Shown one piece after another: positions 16,965 through 25,962 of a stretch of 64,000 bases of DNA. The notes under the pieces were generated by a model. That model made no database searches. It saw nothing but the letters and a program-made list of their open reading frames with translations, and had not been told where the DNA came from. Source of the DNA: Limosilactobacillus sp. WILCCON 0051 (lineage in GTDB: Bacteria > Bacillota > Bacilli > Lactobacillales > Lactobacillaceae); assembly GCF_039955095.1 (NCBI RefSeq), contig NZ_CP154878.1, positions 868,001 through 932,000 of the forward strand, written 5' to 3'. A program made the translations under genes and the position numbers. Every line of letters starts with the position of its first letter. Within the stretch, counting starts at the first letter, position 1.

Positions 16965-18107
16965 ATGGCAAACAGCAAAAAGAAAGACATGGTAATTTCC
17001 AACAAAGCCGACTTTGATCAGACTGAATACGACAAAGCCGTGGGCAAGCTGATCAGAAGCTATAAGAAAGCCAAGGAAATTCAATACGATGACTTGACTG
17101 ACCAGATTGCGACTCCGTTTGGCTTAAATGCCCAAGGAATGGATAATCTGCTTCAAAACGTTGAAGATGCAGGGATCAGCGTCGTTGACGAAAAGGGTGA
17201 TCCAGATCCGCGCGCTTTGAAGGCCACTGAAAAACTGTCCAACAAGGCCTTAAAGGATACCGCTGCCCCAACCAACGTCAAGATCAATGACCCCGTACGG
17301 ATGTATCTTAAGGAAATCGGGCGGGTCAACCTGCTGACAGCGGACGAGGAAATTGCTCTGGCCCAGCGGATCGAAAAAGGGGATGAACAGGCTAAACAGG
17401 AATTGGCGGAAGCCAACCTGCGTCTGGTGGTTTCCATTGCCAAGCGTTATGTCGGCCGCGGCATGCAGTTTTTGGACTTGATTCAAGAAGGTAACATGGG
17501 GCTGATGAAGGCCGTTGAAAAGTTTGACTACCGGAAAGGCTTCAAGTTCTCAACCTACGCAACCTGGTGGATCCGGCAGGCTATTACGCGGGCGATTGCC
17601 GATCAGGCGCGGACGATTCGGATTCCAGTGCACATGGTTGAAACCATCAACAAGCTGATCCGGATTCAGCGTCAACTGCTGCAGGATCTGGGCCGGGAAC
17701 CGCTGCCTGAAGAAATCGGTGCTGAAATGGACATGCCAACCAAGAAGGTCCGCGAAATCCTCAAGATTGCCCAAGAACCAGTCTCTTTGGAAACGCCGAT
17801 TGGTGAAGAGGATGACTCGCATTTAGGCGACTTTATCGAAGACCAGGATGCTACCAGTCCCGCAGACCATGCTGCTTATGAAATGATGAAAAAGCAGCTG
17901 GAAAACGTTCTGGATACGCTGACTGATCGTGAAGAAAACGTCTTGCGGCTGCGCTTTGGTCTTGATGATGGCCGGACGCGTACGCTGGAAGAAGTCGGTA
18001 AGGTCTTTGGCGTTACGCGGGAACGGATTCGTCAAATCGAAGCTAAGGCTCTGCGTAAGCTGCGCCACCCATCACGTTCCAAGCAATTAAAGGACTTCTT
18101 GGAATAA
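16965..18107 (+). CDS. rpoD: RNA polymerase sigma factor RpoD (sigma-A)
   Basis: Primary sigma factor, 380 residues. Regions visible: a short acidic 1.1, region 1.2 [21 protein letters not shown], region 2 with [57 protein letters not shown], region 3 [17 protein letters not shown], and region 4 [15 protein letters not shown] plus the helix-turn-helix [30 protein letters not shown] that reads the -35 box. It is co-transcribed with dnaG and closed by a strong terminator. Confidence 0.98.
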   Translation: MANSKKKDMVISNKADFDQTEYDKAVGKLIRSYKKAKEIQYDDLTDQIATPFGLNAQGMDNLLQNVEDAGISVVDEKGDPDPRALKATEKLSNKALKDTAAPTNVKINDPVRMYLKEIGRVNLLTADEEIALAQRIEKGDEQAKQELAEANLRLVVSIAKRYVGRGMQFLDLIQEGNMGLMKAVEKFDYRKGFKFSTYATWWIRQAITRAIADQARTIRIPVHMVETINKLIRIQRQLLQDLGREPLPEEIGAEMDMPTKKVREILKIAQEPVSLETPIGEEDDSHLGDFIEDQDATSPADHAAYEMMKKQLENVLDTLTDREENVLRLRFGLDDGRTRTLEEVGKVFGVTRERIRQIEAKALRKLRHPSRSKQLKDFLE

Positions 18108-18125
18108 TCTATCATAATCGATAAT

Positions 18126-18161
18126 AAAAGGTCTGCTCCTTAACTGAGGAGCAGACCTTTT
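18126..18161. terminator. Bidirectional terminator between rpoD and codA
   Basis: AAAAGGTCTGCTCCT and AGGAGCAGACCTTTT form a perfect 15-bp stem with a six-base loop, usable on both strands between convergent rpoD and codA. Confidence 0.95.
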
Positions 18162-18178
18162 GTCTTATTTAATGATTC

Positions 18179-19429
18179 TTACTTTAAGCTGTCAGGCAGG
18201 TTAAGCGTAGTCTCAGCCGGAGTGGTCTTGGCCAGTACCTTGCCGCGGCGAATGTTGTAGAGAACCTCTACGTGCTTGTTTAAAGCGTTGTAGAAGTCTT
18301 CAGCGTTCAGCAGGATGCAGTTGGCTTCCAGACCTTCCTTAATGCCATAACGATCAGCAATATGCAGCGTCTTAGCAGCATTGTAGGTTACGAACTTGAA
18401 TGAGTCCTGCAGCTGGCTGTAACCCATCAGATGAGCCGCATAGACTCCCATTGAGACTGAATCAAGCATGTTGCCGTTGCCAAGCGGGTTCCATGGATCC
18501 TGAATGTCGTCTTCACCAAACGAAACGTTGATGTTGGCAGCATCCAGCTCTTTGATGCGGGTCAGGCCGCGTCGCTTTGGATAGGTATCGAAACGGCCGC
18601 CCAGGTGCATGTTGACCAGTGGATTGGAGACAAAATTGATGTTTGACATCTTCAGCAGCCGGAACAGCTTATAGGTGTAGGCGTCATTGTATGATCCCAT
18701 CGCCGTCGTGTGGCTGGCGGTTACCATGTCGGCAAGACCGGTCTTATAGGCCATCGTTGCCAAGACTTCCAGATTGCGTGAGGCCGGATCGTCAATCTCA
18801 TCACAGTGAACGTCAACCAGCTTGTCGTATTTTTCGGCCAGCTTGACTAGAAACTTGACTGATTTCCAGCCGTATTCAGTCGTAAACTCAAAGTGAGGAA
18901 TACCGCCAACGACATCGGCCCCTTCCTTCACGGCCTGCTTCATCAGCTTCTTGCCGTGCGGATAGGAGAGAATGCCTTCTTGTGGAAAGGCAACCAATTG
19001 CAGATCAACCACATCCTGCATCTCATGCTTTAATTCCAAAAGGGCCTGCAGTGCAATCAGATGCGGATCAGTAACGTCAACATGGCTGCGCACGTGCTGA
19101 ATCCCGTGGCTGACCATATTGAGCAGCGTCTTTTTAGCCCGCTGCTTGACGTCTTGAATGGTGAGATCTTTTTTACGTTCTGACCAGATGCGAATCCCGT
19201 CAAACAGGGTACCGGTTTCGTTCCATTCCGGCTGGCCGGCTGTCAGCGTGGCATCCAGGTGAACGTGAGAGTCGATGAATGGCGGCAGCAGCACTTTGCC
19301 TTGACCATCGATGACTTCTTCGCCAGGCTTAGCGCTCAGACCAGGCTTGATAGCTGCAAACTTGCCGTCTTCAATCCGAACGTCAACGGCATCTTTTTGG
19401 TTATCTACATGAACGTTTTGAATCAGCAT
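18179..19429 (-). CDS. codA: Cytosine deaminase
   Basis: Metal-dependent amidohydrolase that deaminates cytosine to uracil for pyrimidine salvage. It has 416 residues. Metal and active-site motifs: PPFIDSHVHLD near 49-60 (the HxH pair), VRSHVDVTDP, VDVHCDEIDD with the catalytic glutamate region, ASHTTAMGSY and SFGEDDIQDPWNPLGNG with the metal-binding aspartate. It follows codB by 3 bases on the minus strand and must share the codB leader, so it is predicted to be PyrR-controlled. Confidence 0.93.
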   Translation of the reverse strand: MLIQNVHVDNQKDAVDVRIEDGKFAAIKPGLSAKPGEEVIDGQGKVLLPPFIDSHVHLDATLTAGQPEWNETGTLFDGIRIWSERKKDLTIQDVKQRAKKTLLNMVSHGIQHVRSHVDVTDPHLIALQALLELKHEMQDVVDLQLVAFPQEGILSYPHGKKLMKQAVKEGADVVGGIPHFEFTTEYGWKSVKFLVKLAEKYDKLVDVHCDEIDDPASRNLEVLATMAYKTGLADMVTASHTTAMGSYNDAYTYKLFRLLKMSNINFVSNPLVNMHLGGRFDTYPKRRGLTRIKELDAANINVSFGEDDIQDPWNPLGNGNMLDSVSMGVYAAHLMGYSQLQDSFKFVTYNAAKTLHIADRYGIKEGLEANCILLNAEDFYNALNKHVEVLYNIRRGKVLAKTTPAETTLNLPDSLK

Positions 19430-19432
19430 AGA

Positions 19433-20794
19433 TTAAGCGACCTTTCGATTAAAAATTAGCATTAAGACATAGTAGATGGCACCACTGATCAGCATAACCA
19501 AAAACGTTGCCCCGATCGTGTTCTTGAGTGCGGCGACGTTATGCAGCATCAAGAACAGTGCCGTACCGATGATCCAGGTAACTACGGCTGACCAGTTGAT
19601 TCCGTGCGAGTACCAGTAGCTGCCGTTTTTCTTGGCCAGCTGCGTGACGTCGTATTTCTTGTGGCAGCGCAGATAGAAGTCGGTACAGATGATGGCAATG
19701 ATTGGTCCCAGTACCATACCTACATAATCCAAGAAAGCGGTAAACGTGTCAAGAAAACTACCAACAATCATTGGAATAAAAGTGACAATGGTGGCAACGA
19801 TAGCAACGATCCAAAGCGAGTACTTCAGTTTGATGTTGGTGAAGATGTTGGAAAGTGCCGAGCCGGCTGCCAGCAGGTTAACGGCATTGGCGGTCATCGA
19901 AGTCAGGATGATAACCAGCAGTGCAACGACCCCCAGCCCCAGACGACTGGCAATCGTACTTGGATCGGAGTTGTTGGCATTATAGGCACCAGAGGTAATG
20001 GCAATACTGATGGTTGAGATCAGGCCGATAAAGGCAAACCAGATTACTCCGACCATGGCACCGAAAAATGGCGTCAGCGTGGCGTTGTGCTTTTGCGGCG
20101 TGAAACGAGTAAAGTCAGCCCCTGCCGTAACCCAGGCCAGATTGAAGGCTGCTACATAGTCAATGGCGGCTCCGGTAGCCATTTTAGCGCTGGCTGGGAC
20201 CTGCCATTTAACGATATGCGAGAATGGTACGGTCTTTAAAACGACTACCGATTCCCAGATGACAAAGATCAAAACCAAGATGATCCCCAAGCGCTCAATC
20301 ATCTGAACGGAACGCGAGCCGCTGGCGATACTGATGATATGTAAAATGCTCATTACCACGATCCCGGCAACGATCCCTTTCCAACCGCCTGGCTTACCCC
20401 AGACTGGCCAGCCAAGCAGATCGTTTAAAAGCAGACTGACGGATTGGGCCGCGATAAACGTATTGACGGCCGTCCAGCCAATAAACTGCGTCAGGTTGAC
20501 CAAAGATGGCAGATAGCTGCCGCGAACCCCGAACGATGCCCGGCTGACGGCCATGGTCGAGACACCGGTCTGATAACCGATGTAGCCAATCAGACTCAAG
20601 AAGACGTAAGAAAGTGCCGATGACAGAACCAGTACGTTCATAGCGACTGAAAAACCGCAAGCTGCCAAAACCCCGCCGACAAACCAGGTGCCGTTGTTGG
20701 CATTGGCGCCAACCCAGGTCGCAAACATATCCCAGGTTGAGGTCTTGCGTTGATGCATCGCGATGCTGGTGATCTGATCATTGTCGTTTTGCAT
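19433..20794 (-). CDS. codB: Cytosine permease
   Basis: Membrane transporter of the NCS1 nucleobase:cation symporter family, 453 residues with about 12 hydrophobic segments. The N terminus has STWDMFATWVGANANNGTWF, and later IGYQTGVSTMAVSRASFGVRGSYLPSL, both characteristic of CodB-type carriers. The start at 20794 is chosen because GGGGGTAACACC precedes it; an in-frame start 19 codons upstream would lie in the attenuator terminator. Paired with codA it supplies uracil from external cytosine. Transcription is governed by the PyrR-type leader. Confidence 0.92.
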   Translation of the reverse strand: MQNDNDQITSIAMHQRKTSTWDMFATWVGANANNGTWFVGGVLAACGFSVAMNVLVLSSALSYVFLSLIGYIGYQTGVSTMAVSRASFGVRGSYLPSLVNLTQFIGWTAVNTFIAAQSVSLLLNDLLGWPVWGKPGGWKGIVAGIVVMSILHIISIASGSRSVQMIERLGIILVLIFVIWESVVVLKTVPFSHIVKWQVPASAKMATGAAIDYVAAFNLAWVTAGADFTRFTPQKHNATLTPFFGAMVGVIWFAFIGLISTISIAITSGAYNANNSDPSTIASRLGLGVVALLVIILTSMTANAVNLLAAGSALSNIFTNIKLKYSLWIVAIVATIVTFIPMIVGSFLDTFTAFLDYVGMVLGPIIAIICTDFYLRCHKKYDVTQLAKKNGSYWYSHGINWSAVVTWIIGTALFLMLHNVAALKNTIGATFLVMLISGAIYYVLMLIFNRKVA

Positions 20795-20810
20795 GGTGTT
20801 ACCCCCAAAG

Positions 20811-20926
20811 AAAAAATCGTCACTGGCCAAGTGAGACCAGTGACGATGCAAATAATGTCCTCCCTAAAAAGGGCGAAGATTTTATTTTAACGAACATCCT
20901 TGGAGGCCTCACGGGACCAGATTAAA
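20811..20926 (-). promoter_or_regulatory. PyrR-binding attenuator leader of codBA
   Basis: Read on the minus strand, 20926-20895 contains the PyrR-binding RNA: TTTAATCTGG followed by TCCCGTGAGGCCTCCAAGG, with flanking CCTT/AAGG pairing and the conserved CCGUGAGG-type loop. It is followed at 20846-20811 by a terminator, TCGTCACTGG / CCAGTGACGA then six T. This is the standard layout of PyrR attenuation in pyr operons: UMP-bound PyrR stabilises the first hairpin and permits termination. Here it precedes cytosine uptake and deamination genes. The RNA motif match is by eye. Confidence 0.85.
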
Positions 20927-20950
20927 GGTTGAATAATAATTGATAAACTA

Positions 20951-20980
20951 AGTGTAAACAATATTAATGTTCGTTGTCAA
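20951..20980 (-). promoter_or_regulatory. Promoter of codBA
   Basis: On the minus strand TTGACA (20980-20975) and TACACT (20956-20951) with an 18-base spacer, 24 bases upstream of the PyrR-type box. Confidence 0.75.
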
Positions 20981-20983
20981 TGC

Positions 20984-21988
20984 TTATTTTCCAATTTGCA
21001 GATCATTAACGTGCGGTAAATCTGCAACAAACTTTTCATAAGCCGTCTCCTCGCCGGTTGCGCGGGTTTGAGCATCGGCAAAGCTTGCTTGATGCAGCTC
21101 GGCTTCATCAACCGTAACGTGATGCGTGAAGGTGGCGTTGCCGACCAGTTCAATCCAATAGTGGTCAGCTTGGTGGTGGACGATGGTCTTGACCATGCCG
21201 CCAGGGTTATAGATGGTCATCGGCACGTCGAAATGCGCCAGCTCGGGATGCGTCAGCGCAAAGGCCAATGAGGTTGCTGACATCCCGGTTCCGCAGGCAT
21301 TAGTGAAACCGACGCCACGTTCAAACGTCCGGACAAACAGCTCATTTTCGTTCAGAATCTGGGCAAAGTTCACGTTGACGCCATCAGGAAAATATGGGTT
21401 TTGACCATTCAGTCGTTCACCCAAGACGCCCAAGACGTTATCCGCCAATTCAGCCGCTGAGACAAAACTGATCAGATGCGGATTGGGAACCGCAATGCTG
21501 GTAAAACGCAGGCCAGGAATAAACTCAGGAACCAGCGTGTCAAGCAGCCGTTCATGACCAAGATTGTCAAACGGCAAGGCTTCTTTGTTAAAGCGGACGG
21601 GTGAGATCTCAACGGCAAAGGCAGGGACGCCAGGGGCAAAATCTGGCTGGCGCCGAACAAGCAGGTTGGCATCGCGCGTATCCACCTGGAACTCGTCTTG
21701 ATCAAATTTTTCAGCCAGATAGCGGGCCACGGTACGCAGCCCATTGCCGCACATGGATGCCTCGCTGCCATCGGCGTTGATTACGCGCATTTGAGCCAGG
21801 GCCCCAGCTTTGGTTGGCTGGTTGACGACTAAAATGCCATCCGCGCCGCCTAAAAGCCCAGTCTGTGGATTGGTGATTTTAGGAGCAAGCGCCTGCAGCT
21901 CAGCGTCGGTAAGCGGCTTATCCAGGGTTGTCTGATCCAGGATAAAGAATTGGTTTTGCGATCCATGAACCTTTAGTAGTTCCGTCAT
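20984..21988 (-). CDS. dapF: Diaminopimelate epimerase
   Basis: Converts LL- to meso-diaminopimelate by a two-cysteine mechanism. Both cysteine loops are present: SMCGNGLRTVARY (first catalytic Cys near 80) and NACGTGMSATSLAF (second Cys near 230). The protein is 334 residues, longer than the roughly 275 of many homologues because of a C-terminal extension of about 45 residues (AELHQASFADAQTRATGEE...). It follows lysC on the minus strand after 20 bases and so forms a two-gene operon with it. Confidence 0.94.
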   Translation of the reverse strand: MTELLKVHGSQNQFFILDQTTLDKPLTDAELQALAPKITNPQTGLLGGADGILVVNQPTKAGALAQMRVINADGSEASMCGNGLRTVARYLAEKFDQDEFQVDTRDANLLVRRQPDFAPGVPAFAVEISPVRFNKEALPFDNLGHERLLDTLVPEFIPGLRFTSIAVPNPHLISFVSAAELADNVLGVLGERLNGQNPYFPDGVNVNFAQILNENELFVRTFERGVGFTNACGTGMSATSLAFALTHPELAHFDVPMTIYNPGGMVKTIVHHQADHYWIELVGNATFTHHVTVDEAELHQASFADAQTRATGEETAYEKFVADLPHVNDLQIGK

Positions 21989-22008
21989 AAAATTACCTCT
22001 TTGTCTGA

Positions 22009-23367
22009 TTAGTTTGCGAAGAATTGATGATAGATGACCTGTACGGCTTTATCGGCATCTGCCCGCTTGGTACCCAGCATGATTGAGATCTGTGAGGCCC
22101 CTTGGTTGATCATCTGCAGCGAGATGTGAGCATCGGCTAATGGCTGCAGAATGCCGGCAGCAGCACCAACGCGATCACGCATTCCTTCACCGACGATCAT
22201 GGTAATGGAGTAGTCGTCAATCCATTCCAGGCGATCGGGATTGATCTTATTTTGAATCTCATCGCACAAAACGTCAATCAATTGATCATTCAAAAACTTT
22301 TTGTCAAAGATAATCGAAATGTCATCGATCCCAGATGGCATATGCTCATAAGGAACGTTGTGCTTTTCCAGAATATCCAGAATGCGCAGGGTGAAGCCGG
22401 CTTCTTTATTTAAGAGATACTTGTGCAGATAGAGTGCCGAAAAATGCTTGCCTGAAGCGACACCAGTGATGATGTTTTCCGGCTTGAAGCCTTTTTCGGG
22501 AACGATCATGGTACCAGGCTTTTCTGGAGCATGCGTGTTTTTGACGTTGATGGGAATCTGCCCTTGAATAGCAGGAATCAATGCCTCATCGTGGAAAACC
22601 GAAAAGCCGGCGTAGGAAAGCTCGCGCATCTCACGGTAGGTCATCGTGCGGATTGGCTCAGGATCGTCGACTACGTTTGGATTGGCCGAGAAGATCGCAT
22701 CCACATCGGTAAAGTTTTCGTACAGCCGTGCGTGAAAGCCTCGGGCCAGGATCGCGCCGGTAATGTCAGAGCCGCCCCGTGAGAACGTCGCGATATGACC
22801 AGAAGGCGTGATGCCAAAAAATCCTGGAAAGACCAGCCGATCATAGACCTCATACTTGAAGCCGGCCAGATTGCGGTAGGTTTCTGGATTGACGATTGCG
22901 TCGTTGGGTGCCCCTGTAACCATGATGCCGGCTTCAGTTGGATCAACGAACCGTGCCTTGATGCCCAGATGGTTCATAATCATTGCGATCAGCCGAGCAT
23001 TAAGCCGCTCACCGTGGGCCTTGAAAGCGGCCAGCAGATATTCATCGTTGGGGTAGTCTTTTTTAGGCAGGTCAACCAGCAGTTCCTTGATGATCTTGAT
23101 TTTTTCATCCGGCAGATCAAAAAAGTGACCGATCGTTTCGTAGCGTTCAAAGATTTCTTGAACCGTCTTGGCGGTATCTTCGCCGTTGATCGTTTCATTG
23201 GCATAGCGGATCAAAAGGTCGGTTACCTTGATATCGCCGTCGTGTCGTTTACCAGGAGCCGAAACCACAACGATTTGACGAGCTGGGTCAGCCGTGATGA
23301 TGTTCAATGCCTGTTTAACGGCAGCCCCCGTAGCTAATGAGGTACCACCGAACTTTACAACTTTCAT
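22009..23367 (-). CDS. lysC: Aspartate kinase
   Basis: First enzyme of the aspartate family pathway, phosphorylating aspartate. It is 452 residues and monofunctional (no homoserine dehydrogenase domain). Signature KVVKFGGTSLATG opens the protein; FSRGGSDITGAILARG in the middle is the substrate-binding motif; the C-terminal third has two ACT-type segments (GFTLRILDILEKHNVPYEHMPSGIDDISIIFD and AGILQPLADAHISLQMINQGASQISIMLG) that usually bind lysine or threonine for feedback. AAAGGAG precedes the ATG. It is divergent from lysA and not behind the riboswitch. Confidence 0.95.
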   Translation of the reverse strand: MKVVKFGGTSLATGAAVKQALNIITADPARQIVVVSAPGKRHDGDIKVTDLLIRYANETINGEDTAKTVQEIFERYETIGHFFDLPDEKIKIIKELLVDLPKKDYPNDEYLLAAFKAHGERLNARLIAMIMNHLGIKARFVDPTEAGIMVTGAPNDAIVNPETYRNLAGFKYEVYDRLVFPGFFGITPSGHIATFSRGGSDITGAILARGFHARLYENFTDVDAIFSANPNVVDDPEPIRTMTYREMRELSYAGFSVFHDEALIPAIQGQIPINVKNTHAPEKPGTMIVPEKGFKPENIITGVASGKHFSALYLHKYLLNKEAGFTLRILDILEKHNVPYEHMPSGIDDISIIFDKKFLNDQLIDVLCDEIQNKINPDRLEWIDDYSITMIVGEGMRDRVGAAAGILQPLADAHISLQMINQGASQISIMLGTKRADADKAVQVIYHQFFAN

Positions 23368-23424
23368 AATTACAGACTCCTTTGTGCGTTGAAAATAATA
23401 AAGAACGCAAATTAATTTAATAGG

Positions 23425-23452
23425 ATTCTAACATTTATTGGCATCCTTGCAA
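23425..23452 (-). promoter_or_regulatory. Promoter of lysC-dapF
   Basis: On the minus strand TTGCAA (23452-23447), 16-base spacer and TAGAAT (23430-23425). The leader to the lysC ATG is only about 50 bases, too short for a lysine riboswitch. Confidence 0.8.
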
Positions 23453-23530
23453 GTCTGCTTTTTTGAAATTCAATAGCATAAACGTTTTACAAATCATAGT
23501 AGAAAAAATAAATGAGAAAAATTATCAGAA

Positions 23531-23564
23531 TTGACTTGACGATTATTAAACTTAATTATAGACT
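23531..23564 (+). promoter_or_regulatory. Promoter region of the lysA operon
   Basis: Overlapping TTGACT/TTGACG at 23531-23541 and -10 candidates TATAGA (23557-23562) or TAGACT (23559-23564, 17-base spacer from TTGACG). Located immediately upstream of the riboswitch. Confidence 0.65.
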
Positions 23565-23572
23565 AACTATTA

Positions 23573-23836
23573 AATCGAAGAGGCGCAGTCAACATTAGTA
23601 CCGTATGTTAGTCGCAGACCAGACAATGATCATACGGGAAAGGGGCGATTGCCGAAGCTTTCAGACCGGGTCGCGGCTTGATTGCTGGGGCGTGGCTGAA
23701 CAAGTCACGGACTGTCGCGGAGAAAAACTTCGCGGAGCGCTATCGACCAATCAGATTAAATTTGACAACAGCCGCAGTGGGTGGCTTTTTGAAAATGGGA
23801 TCCGTTGTTTGTGCGCGCACGAACAATGGATTTTTT
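23573..23836 (+). promoter_or_regulatory. Lysine riboswitch (L-box) with terminator
   Basis: Conserved L-box blocks are in order: TCGAAGAGGCGCAGTC at 23574-23589, GGGAAAGGGGCGATTGCCGA at 23636-23655, GGGTCGCGGCTTGATTGCTG around 23668-23687, and GTGGCTGAACAAGTCACGG near 23692-23710, with GACTGTCGC pairing back to GCGCAGTC to close the aptamer. An expression platform follows: ATCCGTTGTTTGTGC / GCACGAACAATGGAT at 23800-23830 then six T. Lysine binding would cause early termination ahead of lysA and the rest of the operon. Confidence 0.93.
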
Positions 23837-23876
23837 CTTAGCGTTTTCCCCGTCAGAACAACGGAGGTTTTGGATT

Positions 23877-25190
23877 ATGAATTCTCAGATTGCACCGGAT
23901 CAGATCAACGCAGCGGGTCATTTGACCATTGGCGGCGTTGACTCGCTCGAACTTGCCAAGGAATACGGCACGCCGCTGGTAGTCTACGATGTGGCCCAGA
24001 TTCGCCGCCAGATTCGGGCTTTTAAAAAGGTGTTTGAGCAGCGCCAGGTTGACTACGCGGTCAGCTATGCCAGCAAGGCGTTTGCCGCGATTGCCATGTA
24101 TCAGGTCGTAGCTCATGAAGGCGGTCATGTCGATGTGGTTTCGGCCGGTGAGCTCTACACGGCAATTAAAGCCGACTTCCCAATGGAAAACGTATCTTTT
24201 CACGGCAACAACAAATCACGGGCTGAACTAGAGATGGCCGTTGATCATCACGTGGGCATGATCGTAGTCGACAACTTCCATGAAATTGAACTGCTTAATG
24301 ATGTCTTGGCCAGCCGTGATCAGTCAATCGACGTGATGATGCGGATCACACCAGGGATTTCCGCACATACCAACAAGTACATTCAAACTGGTCAGGTTGA
24401 CAGCAAGTTCGGCTTTGATCTGCAGTCCGGCCAGGCTGACTTGGCACTGCAAAAGATTCTGGCCAGTCCACGAATGCACATGAAAGGACTGCATGCTCAT
24501 ATCGGCTCGCAGATCTTTGAATTGAATGGCTTTCAGATGGCGGCTGCTAAATTGGTTGAGATTGCCGCACACTGGCGCGACGAGTTTGACTATGAGCCAG
24601 AAATCGTCAATGTCGGTGGCGGCTTCGGGATTCGCTACGTCAGCGCTGATCATCCATTGAAGCCAGAAGATTTTGTGGCAGCGATCATCGAAACTATTAA
24701 GGAAGAAACGCAAAAGCTGAACCTGAAGATGCCGGCTGTCTGGATCGAACCAGGTCGCTCAATCGCTGGTCCCGCCGGCTATAACCTTTATACGGTGGGC
24801 TCGCGTAAAGACGTTCCCGGCTTGATGCCATATGTCATGATCGATGGCGGGATGGGCGACAACATTCGGCCAGCGCTTTATGAAGCGGAATACGAAACGG
24901 TGCTGGCTGCCGATCCGCAGGCAGAAAACGTGGAAACGGTGCGGCTGGCCGGTAAGTACTGTGAATCAGGCGATATTCTCAGTCAGCATCAGCCACTGCC
25001 AAAAACCAAGCCGGGCGACGTTTTGGCAATGCTGGACACTGGAGCCTATGGATATGCAATGGCCTCCAACTATAACCGCAACCCGCGGCCAGCGGTAGTC
25101 TTTGCCGAAAATGGTCAGGCTCAGCTGGTAATTGAACGCGAATCGCTTGATGATCTGGTTCATCTTGATCGTTCCTACTCTCAAGCCTAA
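23877..25190 (+). CDS. lysA: Diaminopimelate decarboxylase
   Basis: PLP-dependent last step of lysine synthesis, meso-DAP to lysine. It is 437 residues. The PLP lysine is K67 in YAVSYASKAFA; the glycine-rich phosphate loop is IVNVGGGFGIRY; HIGSQIFE and the C-terminal GKYCESGDIL with the active-site cysteine complete the fold III signature. ATG at 23877 follows CGGAGG; the longer frame upstream would start in the terminator. It is the first gene after the riboswitch, so it takes the full regulatory effect. Confidence 0.96.
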   Translation: MNSQIAPDQINAAGHLTIGGVDSLELAKEYGTPLVVYDVAQIRRQIRAFKKVFEQRQVDYAVSYASKAFAAIAMYQVVAHEGGHVDVVSAGELYTAIKADFPMENVSFHGNNKSRAELEMAVDHHVGMIVVDNFHEIELLNDVLASRDQSIDVMMRITPGISAHTNKYIQTGQVDSKFGFDLQSGQADLALQKILASPRMHMKGLHAHIGSQIFELNGFQMAAAKLVEIAAHWRDEFDYEPEIVNVGGGFGIRYVSADHPLKPEDFVAAIIETIKEETQKLNLKMPAVWIEPGRSIAGPAGYNLYTVGSRKDVPGLMPYVMIDGGMGDNIRPALYEAEYETVLAADPQAENVETVRLAGKYCESGDILSQHQPLPKTKPGDVLAMLDTGAYGYAMASNYNRNPRPAVVFAENGQAQLVIERESLDDLVHLDRSYSQA

Positions 25191-25245
25191 GACGTTTTAA
25201 AATTTGGATATTAATAATAGTAGAAAAAGATTGGAGTTAATCAAA

Positions 25246-25956
25246 ATGGCACAATTAGACGCACAAAGCATTATCAACTACATCGGCAATGCACCTAAGA
25301 AGACGCCCGTAAAGGTATTTGTCAAGGGTGATCTGGCTGCCGTAGACGTTCCGGAATCAATTCAAAGCTTTTTAGAAGCACGTACCGGCGTTTTGTTTGG
25401 CGACTGGGCCGACGTTAAGCCATTCTTGACTGCCAATGCTGCGCAGATTGAAGACTATCGCGTGGAAAACGATGCCCGCAACTCAGCTGTGCCGCTGCTG
25501 GATCTGAAGGGAATCAACGCGCGGATCGAACCTGGCGCCTTGATCCGGGATCAGGTTTTGATTGGCGACAATGCCGTTATCATGATGGGGGCAATCATCA
25601 ACATTGGTGCAGAAATCGGTGCCGACTCCATGATTGACATGGGCGCGGTGCTGGGCGGCCGGGCAATCGTCGGCAAGCACTGCCACGTCGGCGCGGGCGC
25701 GGTCTTGGCCGGCGTAATTGAACCAGCATCGGCTGAACCAGTTCGGATCGATGACAACGTTTTGATTGGTGCCAATGCCGTAGTAATTGAAGGCGTGCAT
25801 GTTGGCGAAGGCGCCGTGATTGCTGCTGGTGCCGTCGTAACCCAAGACGTCGCTCCGCACACGGTCGTAGCCGGCGTGCCAGCCAAGTTTATCAAGAACG
25901 TTGATGATAAGACCGAATCAAAGACGGGCCTGGAAGAAGACTTGCGGAAGCTGTGA
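25246..25956 (+). CDS. dapD: 2,3,4,5-tetrahydropyridine-2,6-dicarboxylate N-acetyltransferase
   Basis: DapH/YkuQ type. Acetylates tetrahydrodipicolinate, committing the pathway to acetylated intermediates. The 236-residue protein has an alpha/beta N-terminal domain and, from about residue 85, a left-handed parallel beta-helix of hexapeptide repeats ([25 protein letters not shown] and onward to [10 protein letters not shown]). The motif [21 protein letters not shown] is specific for this family rather than the succinylase DapD of Gram-negatives. ATG at 25246 is chosen behind TTGGAG. The deacetylase gene follows 6 bases later. Confidence 0.95.
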   Translation: MAQLDAQSIINYIGNAPKKTPVKVFVKGDLAAVDVPESIQSFLEARTGVLFGDWADVKPFLTANAAQIEDYRVENDARNSAVPLLDLKGINARIEPGALIRDQVLIGDNAVIMMGAIINIGAEIGADSMIDMGAVLGGRAIVGKHCHVGAGAVLAGVIEPASAEPVRIDDNVLIGANAVVIEGVHVGEGAVIAAGAVVTQDVAPHTVVAGVPAKFIKNVDDKTESKTGLEEDLRKL

Positions 25957-25962
25957 TGATCG

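Noticed and set aside
23605..23941. Small frames across the lysine riboswitch
   Set aside because: The region is explained by the L-box aptamer and terminator, and the frames show no family resemblance.
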